Positions 1 to 6,284 are shown, counted from the first letter of the stretch. The stretch: 6,926 nt of DNA from Candidatus Merdenecus merdavium (GCA_018715425.1 DVLR01000259.1:1-6926); one strand, 5' to 3'. The notes: a model not told the origin generated them from the sequence alone. Program-made: numbers and translations.

Positions 1-1463
1 GAGAGTTTTTAAAAGGCAGTAAAGGTGTCTGGGTATTGCCCATTGTTTTTGCAACACCTTTTTTATGTATTCATCTTATTATCATGAATCTAGATAATGT
101 GAAAATTATCAATTATACGTTTCAATCTTTATATAAAGCCGTAGGAAATAAGATGATTTTTATAATAAGCACTGTACTCATTATGGTTATTTCTTTTATC
201 TCTATTTTTGCAGTGCCGTATTGCTTTTTTCAAAGGAAAAAAAGTATAAAAACCCTCTTAACTAGTTTAAGCATGATTTTTAAACATGGAAGAACTTCTT
301 GGATTGGGTTATTATTTGCCAATATCATCATCTTTGTATTTAATTATATTCTTTATTTCGTTGCTCTCTTTCTAGCTGGTATCTATATATGGCTGACGAA
401 AGATAGTACCTTTGTACTAGGGGCGGTATTGTCCATAAGCGAATGGATACGAATGGTAATGACGATTGTAAGTGCAGCCATTGGTTTTGTAGTTAATTTG
501 GCACTACTTTATGGAATGTATATGCGTTACGTAGATGAAAAAGAATTGGATCAAAAGAATCTTAGCCCTTTTGATAAAAATTTATTTTTAGTCCATGTAA
601 AGCAACGAAAAGTGGCTGTTTTTCTTAGTATTATCATTCTTTTCGCTGAAAGTATTTATTTTGTGGGAACATTTCGAAATACCAATAAAATATCAGAAAA
701 TATTATGGATACAGTAAAAGTCACAGCTCACCGAGGAGGTGCACAATTAGCACCTGAGAATACGATTCCAGCCTTGGAAAAATCCATTGAGCTCCTTTCA
801 GACTATGCAGAAATTGATGTGCAGGAAACGAAAGATGGGGAGTTGATTTTAATGCATGATAATAATTTAAAGAGGACTACAGGTATAAAGAAAAATGTAT
901 GGGAAGTAACTTATGATGAAATCAAAAATCAAGATATAATAAGTAAAAAAAGTGAATTTGAGAATATAAAGATCCCCACTTTGCGTGAAGTGTTAGAAGT
1001 ATGTAATCATAGATTAAACTTAAATATTGAAGTGAAGTATAATGGGCGTAATGATGGAATTATAAAAAAGGTCATTGATTTAATAGAAGAAATGGAGTTT
1101 GAAGATCAATGTGTCATTACTTCGATGAACTATAAATATTTAAAGGAAGTTAAGGAGTTAAATCCCAATATCAGAACAGGTTACATTATGACGATGACAT
1201 ATGGAAGCGTATCCAATATTGAAGCGGCAGATTTTTTTAGTGTCAAATGGACGTACGTTAACGAAAAGTTTATTAAAGAGGCTCATTTATATGGTAAAGA
1301 AGTTCATGCATGGACCGTCAACTCAAAAGGAACTTTAGAGAGAATGAAAGTACTTTCTGTAGACAATGTGATTACAGATAATCCTACCCTCGCTAGAGAA
1401 GTGATGATAGCCAAACCAACCAATGCTTCTTTACTGGATATTTTGAGATACGTCTTTAAGTAA
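1..1463 (+). CDS. Membrane-anchored glycerophosphodiester phosphodiesterase, 5' end outside window
   Basis: This is the C-terminal 486 codons of a protein whose frame is open from base 3 to the left edge. The TTG at 36 is therefore probably internal, not a start. The visible N-terminal part is a multi-spanning membrane domain: hydrophobic stretches lie near bases 33-90, 150-230, 297-395, 447-525 and 608-670, as in the membrane domain often fused to clostridial and streptococcal GDPD proteins. A GDPD TIM-barrel follows from about base 716. It shows AHRGG (His codon 729), PENT (Glu 756), EID (Glu 810, Asp 816), MHD (His 855), an N-x-E-V-K segment near 1023 and HAWTVN near 1306, so the known catalytic and metal-binding positions look intact. 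The family hydrolyses glycerophosphodiesters to glycerol-3-phosphate and an alcohol. A role in lipid or teichoic-acid turnover at the membrane is inference. By comparison with the family roughly 100 residues are missing upstream. No clear terminator follows. Confidence 0.9.
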   Translation, partial: EFLKGSKGVWVLPIVFATPFLCIHLIIMNLDNVKIINYTFQSLYKAVGNKMIFIISTVLIMVISFISIFAVPYCFFQRKKSIKTLLTSLSMIFKHGRTSWIGLLFANIIIFVFNYILYFVALFLAGIYIWLTKDSTFVLGAVLSISEWIRMVMTIVSAAIGFVVNLALLYGMYMRYVDEKELDQKNLSPFDKNLFLVHVKQRKVAVFLSIIILFAESIYFVGTFRNTNKISENIMDTVKVTAHRGGAQLAPENTIPALEKSIELLSDYAEIDVQETKDGELILMHDNNLKRTTGIKKNVWEVTYDEIKNQDIISKKSEFENIKIPTLREVLEVCNHRLNLNIEVKYNGRNDGIIKKVIDLIEEMEFEDQCVITSMNYKYLKEVKELNPNIRTGYIMTMTYGSVSNIEAADFFSVKWTYVNEKFIKEAHLYGKEVHAWTVNSKGTLERMKVLSVDNVITDNPTLAREVMIAKPTNASLLDILRYVFK

Positions 1464-1477
1464 CCATGATGAGAGGC

Positions 1478-1518
1478 TTGTCTTTATCGTTTGTAATTTA
1501 CTATAATAATGTTATAAT
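1478..1518 (+). promoter_or_regulatory. Candidate vegetative promoter(s) for the ftsW-like gene
   Basis: TTGTAA at 1491-1496 and a perfect TATAAT at 1513-1518 are separated by 16 bases. A second, overlapping pair is TTGTCT at 1478-1483 and TATAAT at 1502-1507 with an 18-base spacer. Both lie in the short gap after the phosphodiesterase stop and upstream of the ribosome site at 1542-1547. A 9-bp inverted repeat (1503-1511 with 1524-1532) brackets the downstream -10 box. Function is inferred from consensus matching only, in a very AT-rich gap. Confidence 0.5.
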
Positions 1519-1532
1519 GATAGCATTATTAT
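1503..1532. repeat. Perfect 9-bp inverted repeat bracketing a -10 box
   Basis: ATAATAATG at 1503-1511 is the exact reverse complement of CATTATTAT at 1524-1532. The 12-base spacer contains the TATAAT at 1513-1518. Its position over a promoter core would suit an operator, but the arms are almost pure A/T and chance is a fair alternative. Confidence 0.4.
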
Positions 1533-1554
1533 GGAACATATAAGGAGTTAGAGA

Positions 1555-2736
1555 ATGTCAGAGAATACAATAGATGCACGTTCTGGAAAAAGAAGTAAAA
1601 AAAGAAAAATAAAAAAGCGTTCCGATTATTATGATTATAATCTATTAGCAGTGGTTGTTTTACTTATTTGTTTTGGCCTTGTTATGCTCTATAGTACCAG
1701 TGCCTACAGCGCTCAACTAAAATACGGAAATGACTTATTTTATTTTATGAAACAAGCTGCTATTAGCGGCATATTTCTAATTGGTGCAATCATCATCTCC
1801 CAAGTAGATTATCATATATTAAAGCATTTTTCGGTGATATTGTTTCTTTCTTCCGTTATTTTATTAATTGCAGTAAAGTTCCTAGGAACAGAGGCCAATG
1901 GGGCAACTAGATGGTTTCGTTTTAAAGGATTATCTTTTCAGCCAGCAGAACTTGCCAAGTTGACTGTAATATTGTTTTTACCAGATTTAATTGTAAAAAT
2001 GGGAAAAAGCATGAAGGGATGGAAAGCACCTGTGATAGCAGCTCTCCCAGGTGTAATCCTATCTGTATTAACTTTAGTATTTACTAAAAATTTAAGTTCC
2101 GCTTTTATTATTGCTGGAATTACAATGATTATTATCTTTGTAGCCCATCCAAAAACAATGCCTTTTGTCATTATGGCAGGAGGTGCTTTCGGTGCAGTAG
2201 GGGCATTTGTTTATTATGTAGCGAATCATATGACCGATCTTGCAGATAACTTTAGATTAAATCGAATCGTTGTTTGGTTAGATCCTACTAAGTATGCAAA
2301 AGGAACGGGTATGCAGACCTTACAGGCTTTATACGCCATTGGATCTGGAGGGTTCTTTGGTAAAGGCCTAGGAAATAGTACACAAAAACTAGGAGCAGTA
2401 CCAGAGGCTCAAAATGATATGATTTTTTCTATTATCTGTGAGGAGTTAGGTGTATTTGGTGCAGGCATGTTGACCTTATTATTTGTTTACCTCTTGTATC
2501 GATTAATGTTCATAGCACAGAATGCACCCGATTTATATGGATCTCTCATGGTTACAGGAATTATGGCTCATATTGCAATTCAAGTGGTGTTAAACATAGC
2601 CGTTGTTACTAATACGATTCCAAACACTGGTATTACCTTGCCTTTTGTAAGCTATGGGGGTACATCCGTGGTGTTTTTAATGGCAGAAATAGCACTGGCC
2701 TTAAGTGTATCAAAAAGAATTGTTTTTAAAGATTAA
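1555..2736 (+). CDS. ftsW: FtsW/SpoVE-type peptidoglycan glycosyltransferase (SEDS family)
   Basis: The 393-residue protein is a normal-length SEDS protein. These are polytopic membrane enzymes that polymerise lipid II into glycan strands together with a class B penicillin-binding protein, at the division septum (FtsW) or spore cortex (SpoVE). A cytoplasmic lysine/arginine-rich tail (residues about 11-22) precedes some ten hydrophobic segments, the first at about 29-48. Family signatures are FQPAELAKL (128-136), the loop ending GFFGKGLGNS (266-275), PEAQNDMIF (283-291) and LPFVSYGGTS (362-371). Asp288 aligns with the Asp considered catalytic in FtsW and RodA. The usual PEAHTD histidine is Gln286 here. 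The start has AAGGAG (1542-1547) seven bases ahead. No penicillin-binding partner or division cluster is adjacent, so FtsW versus SpoVE cannot be settled; RodA is less likely because of the FQPAEL and PEA-type motifs. Confidence 0.88.
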   Translation: MSENTIDARSGKRSKKRKIKKRSDYYDYNLLAVVVLLICFGLVMLYSTSAYSAQLKYGNDLFYFMKQAAISGIFLIGAIIISQVDYHILKHFSVILFLSSVILLIAVKFLGTEANGATRWFRFKGLSFQPAELAKLTVILFLPDLIVKMGKSMKGWKAPVIAALPGVILSVLTLVFTKNLSSAFIIAGITMIIIFVAHPKTMPFVIMAGGAFGAVGAFVYYVANHMTDLADNFRLNRIVVWLDPTKYAKGTGMQTLQALYAIGSGGFFGKGLGNSTQKLGAVPEAQNDMIFSIICEELGVFGAGMLTLLFVYLLYRLMFIAQNAPDLYGSLMVTGIMAHIAIQVVLNIAVVTNTIPNTGITLPFVSYGGTSVVFLMAEIALALSVSKRIVFKD

Positions 2737-2822
2737 ACCGTTTTATTACGATTCATCATTCAGAGGTTGATTTGTGCTAAGTTATCGGTTAGAATAAATT
2801 GATTTATTAAATGAATCCTATC

Positions 2823-2852
2823 TTTAAGCAAAACGTACTTACAAGATATAAA
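2823..2852 (+). promoter_or_regulatory. Weak candidate promoter upstream of the ThrE-like pair
   Basis: TATAAA at 2847-2852 lies about 20 bases before the start codon, with a poor -35 (TTTAAG, 2823-2828) 18 bases upstream. The 135-base gap from 2737 to 2871 shows no hairpin with a T-run that would terminate the upstream gene, so read-through from ftsW is equally possible. Confidence 0.25.
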
Positions 2853-2871
2853 AGAAACATAGAGGTAGAAT

Positions 2872-3627
2872 ATGAACCATAAATTACTAATGGAAACAGC
2901 TACATTGGCGGGAGAAATTATGTTGGTCAATGGTGCTGAAATTTATCGAGTAGAAGACACTATTAACAGAATTTTGTCCACAGCTCACTTAGAAACAACA
3001 GAGGCCTTTGTTATGTCTACAGGTATTGTTGCAACTTTAGATGGTATGGGTCATGAAAACATCACCATTGTAAAGAGAATTACCCAACGTGGTATGAATT
3101 TAAATCGAGTTGCTACAGTCAATACAATTTCAAGGAAATACTGTAATGATGAGATTTCCCTTGAAGAAGCCAATAAACAATTAAAAAGCATAAATGGAAA
3201 TCAGTTTCATCCTGTTGTTCGATCTCTTTCTGTATTAGTGATTGTGAGTTCCTTCGCTTTATTATTAGGTGGAGGTGTATGGGAAGTATTAGGTGCTGGA
3301 CTTACTGGTCTTTTACTAATTTTATCTATGAATATAGGCAATAAAATAGGTGCTATACCTTTTTTACAAGATTTATTTTCTTCTGCAGTGATTGCCATTG
3401 GAGCAGTCTTATTAAAACGATATCTACCCATAGAGTTAAATATGGATTTGGTGATTATCGGGTGTATTATGCCTTTGGTTCCAGGTGCGGCCATAACCAA
3501 TGCCATTCGTGATACCTTACAGGGAGATTACATGGCAGGTTTAGCAAAGATGTTAGAGGCTTTTGTAAATGCAGCTTCCATTGCCCTAGGTGTAGGTATT
3601 GGAATTGCAATCATGGGAGGAGTATGA
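2872..3627 (+). CDS. Threonine/serine exporter family, N-terminal-domain subunit (ThrE-N, YjjP-like)
   Basis: The protein has 251 residues. An amphipathic, mostly soluble N-terminal region of about 115 residues carries the family signature GAEIYRVEDT (21-30). Five hydrophobic segments follow, near 117-134, 137-155, 167-182, 190-208 and 228-249, with the conserved PLVPGAAITNAIRD (201-214). This matches the first half of ThrE, called DUF1212 in older annotation. Corynebacterial ThrE exports threonine and serine as one polypeptide, whereas the E. coli YjjP/YjjB version is split as here and has been linked to succinate export. The substrate therefore cannot be read from sequence. GAGG (2862-2865) sits six bases before the ATG. 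The stop overlaps the next start in an ATGA, so the two halves should be translationally coupled and made in equal amounts. Confidence 0.88.
   Translation: MNHKLLMETATLAGEIMLVNGAEIYRVEDTINRILSTAHLETTEAFVMSTGIVATLDGMGHENITIVKRITQRGMNLNRVATVNTISRKYCNDEISLEEANKQLKSINGNQFHPVVRSLSVLVIVSSFALLLGGGVWEVLGAGLTGLLLILSMNIGNKIGAIPFLQDLFSSAVIAIGAVLLKRYLPIELNMDLVIIGCIMPLVPGAAITNAIRDTLQGDYMAGLAKMLEAFVNAASIALGVGIGIAIMGGV
3615..3622 (+). promoter_or_regulatory. Ribosome binding site that bears on the start of the second exporter gene
   Basis: GGGAGGAG lies inside the end of the first exporter gene. From its AGGAG core (3618-3622) it is only one base to the ATG at 3624 but seven bases to the in-frame ATG at 3630. 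Initiation at 3630 therefore fits the usual spacing better, although coupled re-initiation at 3624 remains possible. Confidence 0.5.
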
Positions 3628-4082
3628 TTATGATGGTATTTCAAGTAGTGGGTGCCTTTTTTGCAGTCTTTGGTTTTTCAATCTATTTAGATGTACCAAA
3701 GAAATATTTAAGATATTGTGGTTATATTGGAGCTATTGGATGGTTTGTATATTTAATGGCCGTAAAAAAAATGAATGTGTTAATGGCCACATTTCTAGCC
3801 ACTGCAACCATTGCATTTATATCACATATATGTGCAAGAATTTTTAAGGCTCCAGTTACCGTTTTTTTAATTGCAGGTATTATCACTTTAGTACCAGGAG
3901 CTGGCATGTATCGTACTGTATCTCAAATTTTATTAGGCAACAGATCTCTTGCTATGGAGTATTTGCAGGAGACCATTCAGATTGCAGGAATGATTGCATT
4001 AGCAATCTTTATTATTGATGCTATTTTTCGCATGATACAAGCAAAAAAATGGAAAGAAAAATTGCCTGTCAAGCACAAATAG
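3624..4082 (+). CDS. Threonine/serine exporter family, C-terminal-domain subunit (ThrE-C, YjjB-like)
   Basis: This 152-residue protein is nearly all membrane, with hydrophobic segments near 3-22, 31-46, 51-70, 77-95 and 117-138 and a lysine-rich cytoplasmic tail. TLVPGAGMYR (88-97) is the hallmark of the ThrE C-terminal half (DUF3815), comparable to YjjB (about 157 residues in E. coli). It is expected to assemble with the product of the preceding gene into one transporter in the cytoplasmic membrane. The annotated ATG overlaps the upstream stop by four bases. ATGs at 3630 and 3633 are in frame, and 3630 is better spaced from GGGAGGAG, giving 150 residues. Substrate is unknown: amino acid or dicarboxylate export are both precedents in the family. 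No unusual residues or breaks are seen. Confidence 0.87.
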   Translation: MIMMVFQVVGAFFAVFGFSIYLDVPKKYLRYCGYIGAIGWFVYLMAVKKMNVLMATFLATATIAFISHICARIFKAPVTVFLIAGIITLVPGAGMYRTVSQILLGNRSLAMEYLQETIQIAGMIALAIFIIDAIFRMIQAKKWKEKLPVKHK

Positions 4083-4137
4083 TAGGATGAAACAGGGAGG
4101 AAGGAAAGAATTAAGTTGATTTAGTAAAATAATTCCC

Positions 4138-4166
4138 TTGACAAACAGATGGAAGACCTATATACT
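4138..4166 (+). promoter_or_regulatory. Strong sigma-A-type promoter of acpP
   Basis: A perfect TTGACA (4138-4143) is followed after exactly 17 bases by TATACT (4161-4166). Transcription would begin near 4173, giving a leader of about 40 bases before acpP. The last base of the -10 box is the first base of the TTTGA-N3-TCAAA palindrome, so a bound repressor would cover the -10 box and start point. This is the best promoter match in the window, in keeping with the abundance of acyl carrier protein. Confidence 0.82.
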
Positions 4167-4180
4167 TTGACTATCAAAAT
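4164..4180. promoter_or_regulatory. FabT-type operator overlapping the acpP -10 box and start point
   Basis: The core TTTGACTATCAAA (4166-4178) is a dyad with 5-bp arms and a 3-bp centre. With its flanks it agrees at every defined position with the FabT box as I recall it from streptococci, ANTTTGANTNTCAAANT. FabT is a MarR-family repressor of fatty-acid genes whose DNA binding is strengthened by long-chain acyl-ACP. A near copy before fabD supports real function. The regulator gene is not in the window, so assignment to FabT rather than another MarR-type protein is inference. Confidence 0.72.
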
Positions 4181-4181
4181 A

Positions 4182-4194
4182 TTTGAAATACAAA
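4182..4194. promoter_or_regulatory. Degenerate second operator copy in tandem
   Basis: TTTGAAATACAAA matches the TTTGA-N3-TCAAA core except for one base in the right arm. Its centre is 16 bases downstream of the centre of the first operator, so the four half-sites begin at 4166, 4174, 4182 and 4190, an exact 8-base register. It would lie in the early transcribed leader of acpP. It may be a lower-affinity site. Confidence 0.4.
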
Positions 4195-4204
4195 TGGAAG
4201 TCAA

Positions 4205-4209
4205 AGGAG
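4205..4209 (+). promoter_or_regulatory. Ribosome binding site favouring the second ATG of acpP
   Basis: AGGAG at 4205-4209 is one base before the ATG at 4211 but seven bases before the in-frame ATG at 4217. The usual 5-9 base spacing points to 4217 as the true start. Confidence 0.65.
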
Positions 4210-4216
4210 AATGAGT

Positions 4217-4447
4217 ATGTTAGAAAAAATGAAAGAAATTATAGCAGAGCAGTTAGATTGTGATGGGGATACGATTACAGCATCAACATCTTTTAAAGAA
4301 GATTTAGGTGCTGACTCTTTAGATTTATTTGAATTGGTTATGGCTCTAGAAGATGAATATTCAGTAGAAATTCCAGCGGAAGAATTAGCAGAACTCACAA
4401 CGGTAGGAAAAGTTATGGACTACTTATCAAATAAAGGTGTGGAATAA
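4217..4447 (+). CDS. acpP: Acyl carrier protein
   Basis: A small acidic protein of 76 residues from the preferred ATG (78 if started at 4211). It carries the growing acyl chain as a thioester on 4'-phosphopantetheine through all steps of type II fatty-acid synthesis in the cytoplasm. The attachment site GADSLD has its serine at codon 4316-4318 (Ser34 in the short form). The acidic recognition helix that follows (LDLFELVMALEDEY) and the VEIPAEELAEL segment are typical. The start at 4217 is chosen because AGGAG (4205-4209) is correctly spaced for it, and because ACPs usually begin with a hydrophobic residue soon after Met, as in MLEKMKE. The gene has its own strong promoter with FabT-type operators. 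A 23-bp inverted repeat folds around its stop codon, and 122 bases separate it from fabD. Confidence 0.95.
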   Translation: MLEKMKEIIAEQLDCDGDTITASTSFKEDLGADSLDLFELVMALEDEYSVEIPAEELAELTTVGKVMDYLSNKGVE

Positions 4448-4457
4448 TTCCACACCT
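4435..4457 (+). repeat. Inverted repeat around the acpP stop codon
   Basis: AGGTGTGGAAT (4435-4445) and ATTCCACACCT (4447-4457) are perfect complements about one central base. As RNA this gives a 10-bp stem with the UAA stop codon as its three-base loop. The next bases are CATTTAGG, and a run of nine T (4477-4485) comes only 19 bases later. It is therefore not a standard intrinsic terminator. A 3'-end stabiliser for an acpP-only transcript, or a partial attenuator before fabD, are plausible roles. Confidence 0.65.
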
Positions 4458-4486
4458 CATTTAGGCGCAGAGATTCTTTTTTTTTA

Positions 4487-4517
4487 TGCTTTTACTTTGA
4501 TAATCAAAATAAAAGCA
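4487..4517. promoter_or_regulatory. FabT-type operator before fabD within a 31-bp palindrome
   Basis: The core TTTGATAATCAAA (4496-4508) repeats the acpP operator: over the 20 bases beginning at the -10 box the two sites agree at 17 (4161-4180 against 4491-4510). The symmetry extends outward here to 14-bp arms, 4487-4500 and 4504-4517, with a single mismatch (C4495 against A4509). A -10-like TTTACT (4491-4496) sits where TATACT sits before acpP, but no good -35 is present 17 bases upstream. The site could repress a weak internal promoter or act as a roadblock to transcription coming from acpP. Confidence 0.68.
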
Positions 4518-4569
4518 GAGAGTACAGGATTCAAAATAAGAAAGTAGAAATAAAGATTGGAGCGAAAAG

Positions 4570-5493
4570 ATGAAGAAAGTTGCATTCATATTTCCAGGTC
4601 AGGGGGCACAGTATGCCGGTATGGGAAAAGATTTTTACGAGGAGCTAGCTGTATCAAAGAAAGTATATGATCTAGCTTCTAAAGTAAGTGGTCTTAATGT
4701 GGCAGAGCTTTGCTTTACAAAGAATGATCAATTAAACATTACAGAATATACACAAATTGCGATGTTAGCTACTTGTGTAGCTATGCTAGAGGCTTTAAAG
4801 GAGCGTGGAGTTTCTTCATCTGTACACGCTGGATTAAGCTTAGGAGAATATAGTGCCTTAGTTGCATCTAAAGCTTTATCTTTAGAAGATGGATTTCATC
4901 TCGTTAGGCAAAGAGGGATTTATATGAAAGAAGCCGTTCCTACAGGAGGAGCAATGTCGGCGGTTCTAGGAATGGACACAAAGAGGATTGAAGAAATTTG
5001 TAATGAGACAGAAGGTATCGTATCTATTGCTAACTTTAATTGTCCAGGTCAAATTGTGATTACAGGAGAAATAGAAGCAGTAGAAAAAGCTAGTACTTCC
5101 TTGAAAGAGGCAGGAGCAAGACGGATCGTTCCACTGCATGTAAGTGGTCCCTTCCATTCTAAAATGTTAGAAACAGCAGGTGAAAGATTAAAGGAAGACT
5201 TAGAAAAAATCAGGATCCATCCACTTAGAGTACCTTATGTAAGTAACGTAACGGCAGAATATATCATGGATGAGGGAAAGATAAAGGAACTTTTAACAAG
5301 ACAGGTATCTTCTTCAGTACGTTGGCAGCAAAGTGTAGAGACTATGATAAAGGCTGGAGTAACAACCTTTATTGAAATCGGACCTGGTAAAACACTTGCT
5401 GGATTCATGAAAAAAATAGACAAAAATGTAACAACATTGAATATAGAGAAAACAGAAGATTTAGACACGGTATGTCGAGCCATAAAGGAGTAA
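4570..5493 (+). CDS. fabD: Malonyl-CoA:ACP transacylase
   Basis: The 307-residue cytoplasmic enzyme moves the malonyl group from CoA to ACP to supply the extender unit for chain elongation. Its length is normal for FabD. Visible signatures are FPGQGAQYAGMG (8-19), the nucleophile elbow GLSLGEYSAL with Ser90, Arg115 in RQRG (carboxylate binding in the family), SGPFHSKM with catalytic His196, and IEIGPGKTLAGF near the C-terminus. The residue before Ser90 is Leu rather than the His of the E. coli GHSLG motif. GGAG (4559-4562) is seven bases before the ATG. The gene is preceded by the second FabT-type operator and followed nine bases later by fabG, so fabD, fabG and fabF probably share a transcript. 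Confidence 0.96.
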   Translation: MKKVAFIFPGQGAQYAGMGKDFYEELAVSKKVYDLASKVSGLNVAELCFTKNDQLNITEYTQIAMLATCVAMLEALKERGVSSSVHAGLSLGEYSALVASKALSLEDGFHLVRQRGIYMKEAVPTGGAMSAVLGMDTKRIEEICNETEGIVSIANFNCPGQIVITGEIEAVEKASTSLKEAGARRIVPLHVSGPFHSKMLETAGERLKEDLEKIRIHPLRVPYVSNVTAEYIMDEGKIKELLTRQVSSSVRWQQSVETMIKAGVTTFIEIGPGKTLAGFMKKIDKNVTTLNIEKTEDLDTVCRAIKE

Positions 5494-5502
5494 TAGTGGA
5501 AT

Positions 5503-6243
5503 ATGTTAAAAGATAAAATTGCATTGGTTACTGGAGCATCCAGGGGAATCGGAAGAGAGATTGCTCTTCAGCTTGCTAAAGAAGGAGCCTTTGTTATTGT
5601 AAATTATTTTGGTTCCGAAGAAAAAGCCAAAGAAGTAGTAAACAACATCGTAAAAGACGAAGGCAAGGCTATCGCTATGAAATGTAATGTAGCAGACAGC
5701 AATGAAACAAAGAGTATGATAGATGAAATTTTAAAAAGATATGGTAGAATCGATATTTTAGTTAACAATGCTGGAATTACGAAAGATAGCTTGATTATGA
5801 AAATGAAAGAAGAAGATTTTAATCAGGTTCTTGATATTAATTTAAAAGGCAGCTTCCATACGATTCGTCATTGCTCTAGACAAATGTTAAAGCAGAAATC
5901 TGGTAAAATTATTAATATAAGTTCTGTAGTAGGAGTCATGGGAAACTCTGGACAGTGTAATTATGCAGCCTCAAAAGCTGGTGTTATCGGCCTTACAAAA
6001 AGCATAGCCAGAGAACTTGGCTCTAGAGGGATCCAAGTCAATGCCGTAGCACCTGGATTTATCGATACGGATATGACAGAAGTCCTACCAGAATCAGTAA
6101 GAGAACTAGCAGAAAGCCAAATTCCGTTAAAACATTTCGGAACAGCAAAAGATGTAGCAGAAACTGTTTTGTTTTTAGCAGGTGATAAATCCAACTATAT
6201 TACTGGCCAAGTCATCCATGTAGATGGCGGTATGAGTATGTAG
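5503..6243 (+). CDS. fabG: 3-oxoacyl-[ACP] reductase
   Basis: The 246-residue short-chain dehydrogenase uses NADPH to reduce 3-ketoacyl-ACP to 3-hydroxyacyl-ACP, the first reduction of each elongation cycle. The Rossmann nucleotide loop is TGASRGIG (10-17), NNAG lies at 88-91, and the catalytic set is Ser141, Tyr154 and Lys158, in ISSVVG and YAASK. The C-terminal YITGQVIHVDGGM is typical of FabG. Length and motifs fit FabG rather than other dehydrogenases, and the location between fabD and fabF supports this. The best Shine-Dalgarno, AAGGAG at 5485-5490, lies inside the last codons of fabD twelve bases from the ATG, which is rather long; the weaker GTGGA (5496-5500) is very close. Translation may depend partly on coupling to fabD. 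Confidence 0.96.
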   Translation: MLKDKIALVTGASRGIGREIALQLAKEGAFVIVNYFGSEEKAKEVVNNIVKDEGKAIAMKCNVADSNETKSMIDEILKRYGRIDILVNNAGITKDSLIMKMKEEDFNQVLDINLKGSFHTIRHCSRQMLKQKSGKIINISSVVGVMGNSGQCNYAASKAGVIGLTKSIARELGSRGIQVNAVAPGFIDTDMTEVLPESVRELAESQIPLKHFGTAKDVAETVLFLAGDKSNYITGQVIHVDGGMSM

Positions 6244-6284
6244 AAGATTTATGTTTAGAGGAAGATTAAGAATAGGAGATAAAA

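Noticed and set aside
36..38. TTG at 36 as the start of the phosphodiesterase
   Set aside because: The frame is open from base 3 with a hydrophobic-compatible sequence, there is no ribosome site before 36, and the membrane domain would be cut in the middle. The real start is outside the window.
2793..2808. AATAAAT/ATTTATT inverted repeat with a 2-base centre before the exporter genes
   Set aside because: Only 7-bp arms of pure A/T in an AT-rich gap, not tied to a promoter or T-run; likely chance.
2750..2817. GATTCAT (2750-2756) and ATGAATC (2811-2817) as a possible leader RNA stem
   Set aside because: Seven complementary bases 54 apart without supporting inner helices or any recognisable riboswitch or T-box core.
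3599..3847. Plus-strand ORF overlapping both exporter genes in a third frame
   Set aside because: It is cysteine- and tryptophan-rich with no recognisable family, and lies wholly across two well-supported genes; it is a frame shadow.
4108..4135. GAATTA/TAATTC as a terminator after the exporter pair
   Set aside because: Six AT-rich pairs around a 16-base loop with no following T-run; it would be too weak to end transcription.
4435..4485. Classical intrinsic terminator after acpP
   Set aside because: The stem is strong but the T-run begins 19 bases after it instead of immediately, so it was listed as an inverted repeat with uncertain role.
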